Of a stretch of 64,000 nucleotides of DNA, positions 35,148-46,080 are shown piece after piece. The DNA is from Brevundimonas sp. Root1279. Lineage in GTDB: Bacteria > Pseudomonadota > Alphaproteobacteria > Caulobacterales > Caulobacteraceae. The stretch's first letter is position 1. Every line of letters begins with the position of its first letter. A program made the translations under genes and the position numbers. The notes below the pieces were generated by a model. That model searched no databases. It saw only the letters and a program-made list of their open reading frames with translations, and was not told where the DNA came from. Location of the stretch: assembly GCF_001425945.1 (NCBI RefSeq), contig NZ_LMEB01000001.1, positions 310,001 to 374,000 of the forward strand, read 5' to 3'.

Positions 35148-35327
35148 TCAGAGCGCGGCCATCGCGGGCGGCGCCGTCGCGGCCGCCACCCCGACGCAGA
35201 TCCCCCTGCGGGTCTCGATCGTCCCGCCGGCCTCGCGGCAGGCGTCGGCGTTGCGGTAGCTGCGCGTCGCCCAGCCGGCGCCGAAGCCGAGGGCGAGCAC
35301 CAGGATGAAGCCGATGATCTTGAGCAT
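35148..35327 (-). CDS. 59-residue membrane or exported protein
   Basis: A short ORF with an AGGAG Shine-Dalgarno before ATG 35327. It begins MLKIIGFILVLALGFGAGWA, a hydrophobic N-terminal segment that could be a signal anchor. The rest contains two Cys (about 30 and 43: DACREAGG and RRGICVG), a pattern seen in small periplasmic or anchored proteins with a disulfide. It sits between the enoyl-CoA hydratase and rpsT genes. No family is recognised, but ribosome binding, hydrophobic start and Cys pair all argue that it is real. Confidence 0.65.
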   Translation of the reverse strand: MLKIIGFILVLALGFGAGWATRSYRNADACREAGGTIETRRGICVGVAAATAPPAMAAL

Positions 35328-35354
35328 GCGAGGTCTCCTCGACCCCGCAACGCC

Positions 35355-36143
<789 letters not shown>

Positions 36144-36195
36144 GGGAAGCTCCGGTGTTTGGGGCTTCATACCGATCCGCTCATCCCCGCGAAAG

Positions 36196-36645
36196 CTACC
36201 GCCGCGGCATCAGCGCCAGGGTCAGGGCCGCGCGCGACAGTTCGGCGATCACCACCATGGCCAGCAGGACGTTGGCGGCGATGACCTGGCTGCGCGGGGC
36301 GGCGAGGTCGAAGCTCCACCCGAGCAGGGCGCAGACGGCCAGGACGGCCGCCGTCCCGAGGGCCAGGGCGATCAGGATCATCAGGGCGACGTGGCTGGCC
36401 TGCAGGGCGGCGTTCAGCGTCGGGCCCTCGTCGAGCACGCGCGAGCGGCGGCGGAACAGCCAGGCGATCAGGCCGGTGGCGACGCCCTCGACCACGACGA
36501 TCAGCGCCAGGGCGCCGAGGAACCACAGGGCCAGGCCGCCGGTCTCGCCGCGCCAGGTCATGCCGATGAAATGGGTGAAATAGGCCCCCCAGACGACGGC
36601 GCCGACGATCAGGCTGATCCAGAGGTGGGTCTTGCGCAGGTTCAT
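36196..36645 (-). CDS. four-helix membrane protein
   Basis: 149 residues with four predicted membrane segments (about 8-27, 39-60, 85-110, 122-140). The start MNLRKTHLWISL follows the first DUF1697 gene by 2 bp, so it is co-transcribed with the pair. No conserved motif is recognised. A longer frame upstream overlaps the DUF1697 gene and is rejected. Confidence 0.72.
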   Translation of the reverse strand: MNLRKTHLWISLIVGAVVWGAYFTHFIGMTWRGETGGLALWFLGALALIVVVEGVATGLIAWLFRRRSRVLDEGPTLNAALQASHVALMILIALALGTAAVLAVCALLGWSFDLAAPRSQVIAANVLLAMVVIAELSRAALTLALMPRR

Positions 36646-36647
36646 CC

Positions 36648-37196
36648 TCAGGCCTCCCCGCCGGCCAGCTCGGCCATCTCGGCCAGTTTCAGCACGGTGT
36701 TCCAGTTGCGCCCGGTGCCCAGGCCGATCAGGCGGGGCAGGGCCTTTTCGGCCATCTTCGAGCGGCCGATGCCGTCCGGGTGCCAGAAGAACAGGTCGCC
36801 GCCGACGGCCTCGACCTTCTCCTCGCCGGCCGCGAAGCCGCGCAGGGCCTCCACGGCGCCGGCCTTGATCCCGTCCTTCATGATCATGACCAGCAGCTTG
36901 GAGCCGTTCTCCTTCGCCTGGGTGGTGAAGGGGTTGGCGGCGATCAGGCCCTTCCACTGCTCCGGCGTGCGCACGATGACCTCGATGCGACGGCCGAAAT
37001 GGGCCTCGATCGCCGCTTCCAGGGTTTCGGCGACCGACCCGGGCGCAGCCTCGCTGTCGATCACCAGATTGCCGCTGGCCAGCAGGGTGCGCGGATTACC
37101 GAAGCCCGCCTCGGCCGCGCTCGCCTTCAGCTCGGCCATGGGAACCTTGACCCCGCCGACATTGATCCCGCGGAGCAGGCAGATGCGGGCGCTCAT
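36648..37196 (-). CDS. DUF1697 family protein (copy 1)
   Basis: 182 residues with the DUF1697 pattern CLLRGINVGGVKVPMAELKA at the N-terminus, LLASGNLVID, and a C-terminal GTGRNWNTVLKLAEMA. The function is unknown. It overlaps the second copy by 4 bases, and the two are probably a tandem duplication. Confidence 0.88.
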   Translation of the reverse strand: MSARICLLRGINVGGVKVPMAELKASAAEAGFGNPRTLLASGNLVIDSEAAPGSVAETLEAAIEAHFGRRIEVIVRTPEQWKGLIAANPFTTQAKENGSKLLVMIMKDGIKAGAVEALRGFAAGEEKVEAVGGDLFFWHPDGIGRSKMAEKALPRLIGLGTGRNWNTVLKLAEMAELAGGEA

Positions 37197-37750
37197 GAGC
37201 TGCGCTCCAGTTCGTCAAGGACGGCGGTGATCTTCGTCACCGTGTTCCAGTTGCGGTTGGTGCCCACCGCCCCCAGCGACTTGAGGCCGAAGCCCGCCGG
37301 CAATTTCGAGGCGTTGATGTCCTCGCCGCCGAACCAGCAATAGAAGTCGCCTTCCGCCGTGCGCTCGACCCGCTCGTCCGGCCCGGCGCGGCGGCGCAGC
37401 TGCTCCAGACCGGCGTCGGGCAGGGGGTCGCGCATGGCCCAGGCGAGGACCCGGCGCGGCTCGACCGCGGACTCTTTCATAAAGGGATTGGCCGCCAGCA
37501 GGGCGCGCCACTGGTCGGCGGTCTTGACCACCATCTCGGTGGCCCGGCCGTATTCGGCGGCGCAGGCCGTCTCCAGTTCGCGCTCCAGCGTGGTCGGCGC
37601 CTTGCGAGACCGGAACACCAGATTGCCGGTCGCCATGATCGAACGGACATCGGTCGCGCCCACCGCTTCGGCCAGGCCGCGCGCTTCGACGCCCTTCACC
37701 CGGCGATCGCCGATGACGATGCTGCGCATCAGCGCAACCCTCAGGCTCAA
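37193..37750 (-). CDS. DUF1697 family protein (copy 2, divergent)
   Basis: 185 residues from TTG 37750. The TTG is preferred because LRVALMRSIVIGDRRV aligns with the usual VALLRGINVGG start of DUF1697, and because TTGA overlaps the upstream stop codon. The N-terminal motif has lost the Gly pair of copy 1, but SIMATGNLVF and TNRNWNTVTKITAVL are retained. It is a diverged tandem copy. Confidence 0.82.
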   Translation of the reverse strand: MSLRVALMRSIVIGDRRVKGVEARGLAEAVGATDVRSIMATGNLVFRSRKAPTTLERELETACAAEYGRATEMVVKTADQWRALLAANPFMKESAVEPRRVLAWAMRDPLPDAGLEQLRRRAGPDERVERTAEGDFYCWFGGEDINASKLPAGFGLKSLGAVGTNRNWNTVTKITAVLDELERSS

Positions 37751-38622
37751 GGGCCCTCGACCTCATAGCCCGCCGCGCGGAGCAGGGCCGGCAGGCCGTC
37801 GTCGCCGACCATGTGCGCGGCCCCGGCCACCACCACCACGCGGCCCTCGGTCTCCATCATCCGGGTCAGGGCCGGCATCCAGCCGTGGTTCCGGTCGACC
37901 AGCAGGGCCTGATAGAGCCGCGGCGCCTCCAGCTTCATGTCTTTCATCTCGGCCTCGATGGCCTTGATGTCCCCGGCGACCCAGGCGTGTTCCAGCGTCA
38001 GGTCGAGTTCGTCGTCGTCGAGGCCGTCGAGCACCTCGATCAGCATCTCCTCGCCCTCGACGTCGCCCGCCTCGGACAGCGCCTTGATGGAGGCCAGCAA
38101 CAAGGCGTCGGTGTCCAGCGCCTCCTTGCGGCGGCCCGCGGCCAGCGAGGTCTCCAGCACGGTGTCGACGCCGAGGTCGCCGGTGCGGCCCAGCGCCTCC
38201 TCGGCCGCCATGTCCAGCATCAGGGCGGCGGCCCAGGGCTTCATCATGTCGAGCATCTGCACCGGATAGCCCTGGCGCTCGGCAGCGGCCTGGACCCGGG
38301 CGAAGGTCTCGGCGGAAACCACTTCGCTGAGCGGCTCCTCGGCGATCAGGTAGCGGAGATAGGGCAGCACCATCTGCAGCTCCTCGGCCTCGGTCTCGGG
38401 CGTGAGGATCTCGAAGGCCACCAGGTCCGCTCCGTCGAGGGCGGCGTCCAGCTCGGCCGTGCGCCATTCGATGCCCGGCGGCAGGGTGTGGATGGAGCCG
38501 AACAGCACCATCTCCGTGTCGGCGTCGCGAACGCGCCAGATCGGCGGGTCGGCGCGGGCCGGCGCGACGTCAGCCGCCGCAAGGACAAAGGCCAGAAGGC
38601 CGCCGACGAACCAGGCACGCAT
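37747..38622 (-). CDS. TraB/GumN family exported protein
   Basis: 291 residues from ATG 38622. A Sec signal (MRAWFVGGLLAFVLAAADVA) precedes the TraB/GumN core: FGSIHTLP (about 41-48), LDMMKPWAAALMLD, and the C-terminal VVVAGAAHMVGDDGLPALLR. In this Pfam family the conserved GSxH and GxxHxxG motifs suggest a metal-dependent protease-like fold. Activity is unproven for most members. Confidence 0.85.
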   Translation of the reverse strand: MRAWFVGGLLAFVLAAADVAPARADPPIWRVRDADTEMVLFGSIHTLPPGIEWRTAELDAALDGADLVAFEILTPETEAEELQMVLPYLRYLIAEEPLSEVVSAETFARVQAAAERQGYPVQMLDMMKPWAAALMLDMAAEEALGRTGDLGVDTVLETSLAAGRRKEALDTDALLLASIKALSEAGDVEGEEMLIEVLDGLDDDELDLTLEHAWVAGDIKAIEAEMKDMKLEAPRLYQALLVDRNHGWMPALTRMMETEGRVVVVAGAAHMVGDDGLPALLRAAGYEVEGP

Positions 38623-38672
38623 CACGCTCTCCAGTCTTGGGGGTCGAAAGTGCCGGAAATCGGCGGCCGGCG

Positions 38673-39536
38673 CTATCGCTTCTGGCAGGCGGGACACCAG
38701 AAGGTTGAACGCCCGGCCTGTACGGTTCGCTTCACGACGCCGCTGCAATTTGCGGTCCCGCACGGCTGGCCCTCGCGGCCGTAGACGTCGAAGCGGTGCT
38801 GGAAATAGCCTTGGCCGCCCTCGGCGTTGGCGAAGTCGCGCAGGGTTGAGCCGCCGGCGGCGATGGCGTCGTTCAGAACGTTGCGCACCTCGCCCGCGAG
38901 GGTCTCCAGCCGCGGACGCGACACCTTGCCGGCGGCGACGAGGGGCGAGATGCGGGCCCGGAACAGGGCCTCGCAGACATAGATGTTGCCCAGGCCGGCG
39001 ACGGTGCGCTGGTCCAGCAGCGAGACCTTGATGTTCTGCTTCTTGCCCGCGAACGCCTCAGCCAGATGGGCGCCGGAGAAGCCGTTGCCGAGCGGTTCAG
39101 GGCCGATCCCGGCGAACCAGGGATGCGTCTCGACGGCGTCGGTCGGGATAAGGCCCATGAAGCCGAAGCGGCGCGCGTCGGCGAAGCCGATGCGGGTGGT
39201 GGTCCCGGCGTGGACCGCGCACAGGCTGACATGCTCGTGCTTGCCCGTGGCGGGGGCGTTCTCCTCGAACTCGCCGACCTGGGAGCCGTCCAGGGTGAAG
39301 CGGCCGGTCATGCCCAGGTGGGTGACCCAGGTCTCGCCGGTCGACAGCGGCATCAGCAGATATTTGGCCCGTCGGTCGATGCGCTCGACCGTGGCGCCCT
39401 CCAGCCGCTCGGCGAACCGTTCGGGGAAGGGGAAGCGCAGGTCGGGCCGGTTCTGCCGCACCCGGCTCAGCCGCGCGCCCTCAAGCACCGGCTGCAGGCC
39501 GCGACGAACGGTTTCGACTTCAGGAAGCTCGGGCAT
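38673..39536 (-). CDS. mutM: formamidopyrimidine-DNA glycosylase
   Basis: 287 residues. The catalytic Pro2-Glu3 start MPELPEVETVRRGL, the Lys of the RAKYLLM segment, the HLGMTGRF loop and the C-terminal zinc finger (PCGTANC and CPAC) are all present. It excises 8-oxoguanine, complementing MutT from another part of the window. Confidence 0.96.
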   Translation of the reverse strand: MPELPEVETVRRGLQPVLEGARLSRVRQNRPDLRFPFPERFAERLEGATVERIDRRAKYLLMPLSTGETWVTHLGMTGRFTLDGSQVGEFEENAPATGKHEHVSLCAVHAGTTTRIGFADARRFGFMGLIPTDAVETHPWFAGIGPEPLGNGFSGAHLAEAFAGKKQNIKVSLLDQRTVAGLGNIYVCEALFRARISPLVAAGKVSRPRLETLAGEVRNVLNDAIAAGGSTLRDFANAEGGQGYFQHRFDVYGREGQPCGTANCSGVVKRTVQAGRSTFWCPACQKR

Positions 39537-39540
39537 GAGG

Positions 39541-39637
39541 GGGTTCTAGGGGCTAGGTTTTAGGGTCTAGGAACGCGAGTTCGAGCGGCGGCGCCGTCCT
39601 CCCCTAGCACCTAGAACCTGACCCCTAGAATCTAGTC
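39541..39637. repeat. tandem-heptad inverted repeat, cytochrome c'-mutM gap
   Basis: The left arm (39541-39572) carries TTCTAGG, GGCTAGG, TTTTAGG, GTCTAGG. The right arm (39600-39637) carries the reverse complement of CTAGATT, CTAGGGG, TCAGGTT, CTAGGTG, CTAGGGG, including the TAG stop of the cytochrome gene. It is the same family as at the dnaA-dnaN gap. Confidence 0.72.
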
Positions 39638-40084
39638 CACCCGGTACGCGTCGTGACACGACTGGCAGCTGGCGCGCACCGTCGTCCACTGGGCCGAGAA
39701 CGCCGCGGCGTCGTCGCCGGCGGACAGTTCGGCCAGGCGGTCGGCGGCGGCGGCGAAGGCGGCGGCCTTGGCCTCGAAGCCGGGGCGGTCGCTCCAGATC
39801 TCCGCCTTGGCCTCGGTGGGGACGCCGGCCTCGGCGCCGGTGCCTTGCGGGAACATCCCCGGGATGGCGTGGGCCCAGCGGGCCAGGGAGCGGGCGGCGA
39901 AGGCTTGGGTCGTCGGGGCCTGGCCGGCGTCGACGGCGTTCTTCATCGAGCCCATGGCTACGCCCGACAGCATCATGGCCGCCTGGCGGCCCTTGATGAC
40001 GCCGGCCGGCCCGTCGCCTTGCGCATTGGCCGCGCCGCCGATGCAGAGCACTCCAACCAGGGCCGCAATCATGATCCGCTTCAT
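39632..40084 (-). CDS. cytochrome c' family protein
   Basis: 150 residues. A signal peptide (MKRIMIAALVGVLCIGGAANAQ) precedes a four-helix pattern and a single C-terminal haem site CQSCH (about 141-145), the cytochrome c' arrangement. It is periplasmic. Members bind NO or act in redox stress. Confidence 0.85.
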   Translation of the reverse strand: MKRIMIAALVGVLCIGGAANAQGDGPAGVIKGRQAAMMLSGVAMGSMKNAVDAGQAPTTQAFAARSLARWAHAIPGMFPQGTGAEAGVPTEAKAEIWSDRPGFEAKAAAFAAAADRLAELSAGDDAAAFSAQWTTVRASCQSCHDAYRVD

Positions 40085-40198
40085 GGGGTGGTCCTCCTGT
40101 GTGAAGGCACGCTCTGCTCAGCTACCGTCGGTGTCAATCACGCGCACCGTTCCTTCTCCCCTTGCGGGATGAGGGGGGACGGGGCGTAGGCCATCCAG

Positions 40199-40252
40199 CA
40201 TCCCCTCATGACTAACCACCCATCACTCGCCACACCCCCACTAGCCACCCGC
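40199..40252. repeat. heptad repeat, half copy, before the OPT transporter
   Basis: On the minus strand TGGCTAG, TGGCGAG, TGATGGG, TGGTTAG and TCATGAG follow one another with period 7 (one 8-nt step). No opposite arm of comparable quality is seen. It lies in the gap between the cytochrome c' and OPT genes. Confidence 0.5.
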
Positions 40253-40296
40253 CGCTTTTCCGGCTTAGGTCCGGCCAACAATTGGGAGGGGCCGCA

Positions 40297-42363
40297 ATGA
40301 CGGACGCCGCTGCGAAGACGCCGACGATCGGCAAACGCATAGAATTGACCCTGCGGGCCCTGGTCCTGGGCTGCATCCTGGCGGTGATCTTCACCGCGGC
40401 CAACACCTACCTCGGTCTGCTGGTCGGCCTGACCTTCGCCTCGGCCATCCCGGCGGCGGTGATCTCGATGGCGGTGCTGCGCGCGTTCCGCACCTCGACC
40501 ATCTGGGAGAATATGACCGTCCAGACCGTCGCCTCGGTCGGCGGGGCCATGAGCTCGATCATATTCGTCCTGCCCGGCCTGGTGATGATCGGCTGGTGGC
40601 TGGAGTTCCCGTTCTGGCAGTCGGTCCTCATCTGCATCTTCGGCGGCGTGCTGGGGGTGACCTTCTCGATCCCGCTGCGCCGCGCCCTGGTGACCGGCAG
40701 CGACCTGCCCTACCCGGAAGGCGTCGCCGCCGCCGAGGTGCTGAAGGTCGGTTCGCGCGGGGCTGAACAGACCGAGAGCGCGGTGCGCGAGAACAAGGCC
40801 GGCCTGTGGGTCGTCGTCTTCGGCGCGATCGTTTCCGCCGGCTACGCCCTGCTCATCGCCGCCAAGGCCTTCGCGGGCGAGGCGGCCAAATTCATCAAGC
40901 TTCCCGCCGCCCTGGGTGGCGGCGCCACCGGCATCGGCTTCGGCATGCAGTTCGCCCTGCTCGGCGCGGGCCACCTGATCGGCCTGACGGTCGGCCTGGC
41001 CCAGCTGTTCGGCCTGATCCTGGCCTGGTGCATCGCCGTGCCGATCCTGACCTCGCCCGAGACCATCGCCTGGCTGACGGCGCACGGCATTCCGTCGATC
41101 GCCACCACGCTCGAGCCCGGCGTCGCCGCCGAGGAGCTCGCCGGCACGGTGTGGAGCAAGGAAGTCCGCTTCATGGGCGCCGGCGTCATCGGCGTCGCCG
41201 CGATCTGGACCCTGCTCAAGCTGGCCGGCCCCCTGGTCGGCGGTCTGACCTCCGCCCTGGCGGCCCAGGCCCGTCGCAAGTCGGGCGAGGTGCTGGCGCG
41301 CACCGAGCAGGACATTCCGATCAGCCTGGTCGGCTTGATCTCGCTGGGCTGCCTGGTCGGCATCGCCGGCCTGCTGGCCTGGTTCGCTCAGAGCTCGCCG
41401 GCCCTGGCGGGATCGACCTTCGTCCTGGTCGCCGGCGGCCTTGTCTATGTGGTGCTCATCGGCTTCGCCGTCGCCGCCATCTGCGGCTACATGGCCGGCC
41501 TCATCGGCTCGTCGAACAGCCCGGTCTCGGGCGTCGGCATCCTGGCCATTGTCATCGCCTCCCTGCTGATGGTCGTGGTCATGGCCATCGCCAAGGTGCC
41601 GGCCGACGGCTCGGTCATCGCCTTCGCCCTGATCGTGACCGCGGTGGTCTTCGCCGTGGCGGTCATCGCCAACGACAACCTCCAGGACCTCAAGACCGGC
41701 CAACTGGTCGAGGCCACGCCGTGGCGTCAGCAGACCGCCCTGATCGTCGGCGTCGGCGCCGGCGCCCTCGTCATCCCGCTGATCCTGAACCTGATGAACC
41801 AGGCCTTCGGCTTCGAAGGCGGTCCGGCGGCCATCGTCCAGGGGGCCAAGACCCTCAGCGCTCCGCAGGCGACCCTGATCTCCGCCCTGGCCAAGGGCGT
41901 CATCTCGGGCGGCCTGCGCTGGGACCTGATCGGCCTCGGCGCGGTCATCGGCGTCGTCATCATCATCCTCGACGAGGTGCTGAGCCGCGTCTCCAAGGGC
42001 AAGGTCAAACTGCCGCCGCTGGCGGTGGGCATCGGCTTCTACCTGCCCGCAGCCGTGACCACGATGCTGGTCGTCGGCGCCGTGGTCGGCTGGATCTACG
42101 AAAAGGTCATCGCCAAGAGCCGCTTCGCCGAGGTCGGCCGCCGTATGGGCGTGCTGCTGGCGTCTGGCCTGATCGTCGGCGAAAGCCTGTTCGGCGTCCT
42201 CAACGCCGGCATCATCGTCGGCACCAAGGAAGCCGAGTGGGCGGCCGTATTGCCGCTGCCCGCGGGCTGGCCCGCCATGCTGGCCGGGATCGTCGCCTTC
42301 GCCGGTCTGACCTTCCTGCTCTACAGCTGGATCATCCGCCAGTCGGCCAAGGTCCAGGGATAA
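40297..42363 (+). CDS. OPT family oligopeptide transporter
   Basis: 688 residues from ATG 40297 with a GGGAGGG Shine-Dalgarno. About 14 to 16 membrane segments are predicted. AANTYLGLLVGLTFASAIPAA and SDLPYPEGVAAAEVLK match the OPT family. These permeases import peptides or metal-chelate compounds. The C-terminus VQG follows the last helix. Confidence 0.9.
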   Translation: MTDAAAKTPTIGKRIELTLRALVLGCILAVIFTAANTYLGLLVGLTFASAIPAAVISMAVLRAFRTSTIWENMTVQTVASVGGAMSSIIFVLPGLVMIGWWLEFPFWQSVLICIFGGVLGVTFSIPLRRALVTGSDLPYPEGVAAAEVLKVGSRGAEQTESAVRENKAGLWVVVFGAIVSAGYALLIAAKAFAGEAAKFIKLPAALGGGATGIGFGMQFALLGAGHLIGLTVGLAQLFGLILAWCIAVPILTSPETIAWLTAHGIPSIATTLEPGVAAEELAGTVWSKEVRFMGAGVIGVAAIWTLLKLAGPLVGGLTSALAAQARRKSGEVLARTEQDIPISLVGLISLGCLVGIAGLLAWFAQSSPALAGSTFVLVAGGLVYVVLIGFAVAAICGYMAGLIGSSNSPVSGVGILAIVIASLLMVVVMAIAKVPADGSVIAFALIVTAVVFAVAVIANDNLQDLKTGQLVEATPWRQQTALIVGVGAGALVIPLILNLMNQAFGFEGGPAAIVQGAKTLSAPQATLISALAKGVISGGLRWDLIGLGAVIGVVIIILDEVLSRVSKGKVKLPPLAVGIGFYLPAAVTTMLVVGAVVGWIYEKVIAKSRFAEVGRRMGVLLASGLIVGESLFGVLNAGIIVGTKEAEWAAVLPLPAGWPAMLAGIVAFAGLTFLLYSWIIRQSAKVQG

Positions 42364-42377
42364 CACTGGCCTTCAAT

Positions 42378-42440
42378 CCGCCGCACGCGGCGGTGATGCT
42401 GGCTTTTCGGCGCGCGCTTCGGTAAGAGGCGCGCGCCTTC
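42378..42440 (+). terminator. possible terminator region after the OPT gene
   Basis: Two GC-rich hairpins follow the stop: CCGCCG-CACG-CGGCGG (42378-42393) and a GGCGCGCGC/GCGCGCGCC stem (about 42409-42437). The T tracts are short, so the call is tentative. Confidence 0.4.
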
Positions 42441-42501
42441 CCGCAATTACGCCCCTGCCCAGCGGCCCGCCCTGTCCCGGCCGCCCATTCGCGAATTTCA
42501 A

Positions 42502-44334
<1,833 letters not shown>

Positions 44335-44359
44335 GGTCCAGCGACTTTCGCCAAGGCTT

Positions 44360-44391
44360 TTCGGGCCGCTCCTTTCGAGGGGCGGCCCGAA
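44360..44391 (+). terminator. terminator of typA
   Basis: TTCGGGCCGC/GCGGCCCGAA with an inner CC/GG pair and a TTTC loop, followed by a weak T run, 26 bases after the typA stop. Confidence 0.6.
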
Positions 44392-44537
44392 CTGTTTCCA
44401 GCGGCGCGTTCGGCGAGCCGAAATCGGTCAATCGCGGCGGCTCGGAGGTCATTTGCGGGCCCGGGGAACTCCGGGGAAACGCGCCGGTTGCCGCGCCGTG
44501 GCGAGCCGTCCCGCTCGCGTAGACCGAGGTCCCGACC

Positions 44538-45098
44538 ATGTTGAAGACCGCGCTCCTCTCCGGGGCCGCCGGCCTGTTGCTGATGGCCGCCCCTGCATTT
44601 GCCCAGGACGCCGCGACCCAGACGCCTCCGCCTGCAGGCGAGCAACCCGCCGAGCGGCAGACGTTGCAGATCGCGCCCGGCGCCAAGGTGCGCGGCGGCG
44701 ATGGAACCGAGCTGGGCGCCATCGAAAACGTCCGCGCCAATGCCGACGGCGGCCAGGAGCTCCTGGTTCGCGGCGTGGACGGGGTTCTGCGCGCCGTGCC
44801 CGTGGCGGGCATCCGGCAGGATGGCGATGGCGTTGTCGTCGATTTCACCTCGGCCCGGTACGCCTCTGCGGCCGCCATCGAGGCCCCCGCCGCTCCTCCA
44901 GCGCCGGATGCCCCGCCGCCGCCTTCGGCGCCCGCCGCCCCGGCTGCACCTGCGGCGCCCGACGCGCCGACCCCAGCGACCGAGCCGGTCCCACCGCCTG
45001 AGCAGTCGCCGCCGACCCTGCCGCCGAGCAACCCTGCGACGCCTGAGCCGAACGAAGGCCAGGAGCCGGCCCCTACGCCGGAGCAGCCGGGCGCCTGA
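44538..45098 (+). CDS. exported PRC-barrel-like protein with Pro/Ala tail
   Basis: 186 residues. A Sec signal (MLKTALLSGAAGLLLMAAPAFAQ) is followed by a short beta domain (about 40-105; PGAKVRGGDGTELGAIENVR, ELLVRGVDGVLRAVPV) that resembles a PRC barrel, and then a Pro/Ala tail of about 75 residues, probably disordered and spanning the periplasm or wall. The function is unknown. Confidence 0.7.
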   Translation: MLKTALLSGAAGLLLMAAPAFAQDAATQTPPPAGEQPAERQTLQIAPGAKVRGGDGTELGAIENVRANADGGQELLVRGVDGVLRAVPVAGIRQDGDGVVVDFTSARYASAAAIEAPAAPPAPDAPPPPSAPAAPAAPAAPDAPTPATEPVPPPEQSPPTLPPSNPATPEPNEGQEPAPTPEQPGA

Positions 45099-45120
45099 TC
45101 AGGCGCTCGCGCAAAGAAGA

Positions 45121-45146
45121 AGGGCGGCCCCTTGCGGAGCCGCCCT
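45121..45146 (+). terminator. terminator between the exported protein and GlsB genes
   Basis: AGGGCGGC/GCCGCCCT stem with a 10-nt loop and a weak T tail. It lies between two convergent genes and may serve both. Confidence 0.5.
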
Positions 45147-45169
45147 CATTCCTGACTCTATGCTGACCC

Positions 45170-45424
45170 TTAGGCCCGTCGTTTGACGAGTCCCAGCAGG
45201 AACAGCAGGACGATCGCGCCTAGCGTGGCGACGATGACTCCGACGATCCAGTTGCCGCCGGCGTCGCCGCCGAGGGTGTTGTACAGGAAGCCGCCGATCA
45301 GGGCGCCCACGATGCCGACGATCAAATTCGTCAGCAGGCCGTGATTACGCCCCATGATTTGCTCTGCCAGCCAACCGGCGATGATGCCGATGACGATCCA
45401 TGCAATCCAACCAAACCCGCTCAT
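45170..45424 (-). CDS. GlsB/YeaQ/YmgE family membrane protein
   Basis: 84 residues from ATG 45424 with an AGGAGAGG Shine-Dalgarno. It begins MSGFGWIAWIVIGIIAGWLA and has Gly-rich membrane segments (GLLTNLIVGIVGALIGGFLY, ILIVGVIVATLGAIVLLFLL-like). These transglycosylase-associated proteins are induced by envelope stress in other bacteria. The molecular role is unknown. Confidence 0.88.
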   Translation of the reverse strand: MSGFGWIAWIVIGIIAGWLAEQIMGRNHGLLTNLIVGIVGALIGGFLYNTLGGDAGGNWIVGVIVATLGAIVLLFLLGLVKRRA

Positions 45425-45606
45425 AGTCCTCTCCTTCCACCAAATCAGTGGCCGATAAATGCGCCGGAGCCGCAACGGTTGCGGTTGTCTCGGGAGACCG
45501 GTGTTCGGCCGTTATCCCTCTTGGGGCGAACGCGGCACGGCCCTTGCCGCCTCCAGGGCGAGCCGTCCCGCATCGGGACAGCCTTGGGAACAAGGGGATT
45601 GGGGCC

Positions 45607-45984
45607 ATGGCCACCGACATCGACCTTCACCTCGGACGCCGCCTGCGTCGCCGCCGTCGCCTGCTGGGCCTGACCCAGCAGCAGCTGGCCAACCAGGTCG
45701 GCATCCGCTTCCAGCAGATCCAGAAGTACGAATGCGGCGCCAATCGCATCTCGGCCGCCCGCCTGTGGCAGCTGGCCGAAGCCCTGGAATCGCCGGTCAG
45801 TTATTTCTACGACGGCCTCGAGGAAGCCATCGAGCGTCGGGAGGCGGCCAACCAGGGCGGCGAGATGTTTTCCCGCAAGGAGACGCTCGACCTGATCCAG
45901 GCCTACTACCAGCTCGGCGAGCGTCCGCGCCGCCGTCTGCTCGATCTGGCCAAGTCGCTGCACGCCGAGGGCGACGCGGCCTGA
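45607..45984 (+). CDS. XRE family transcriptional regulator
   Basis: 125 residues. A Cro/C1-type HTH covers about 10-70 (GRRLRRRRRLLGLTQQQLAN, VGIRFQQIQKYECGANRIS). The C-terminal half carries a helical segment. This compact form with an Arg-rich first helix is common in alphaproteobacteria. The gene ends exactly where a heptad inverted repeat begins. Confidence 0.88.
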   Translation: MATDIDLHLGRRLRRRRRLLGLTQQQLANQVGIRFQQIQKYECGANRISAARLWQLAEALESPVSYFYDGLEEAIERREAANQGGEMFSRKETLDLIQAYYQLGERPRRRLLDLAKSLHAEGDAA

Positions 45985-46079
45985 GGGTCGAGGGTCGAGG
46001 GACGAGGCAGGGTGTGAGTGCAGGGGATGGGAGTCAGTCTGCCTTGACTCGACCCTCGACCCTCGCCACTCGACCCTGT
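45984..46079. repeat. tandem-heptad inverted repeat, XRE-hisN gap
   Basis: The left arm reads GAGGGTC, GAGGGTC, GAGGGAC, GAGGCAG (about 45985-46012). The right arm (46046-46079) is the reverse complement of GGTCGAG, TGGCGAG, GGTCGAG, GGTCGAG. The arms run from the XRE stop to the start codon of the next gene. Confidence 0.72.
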
Positions 46080-46080
46080 C

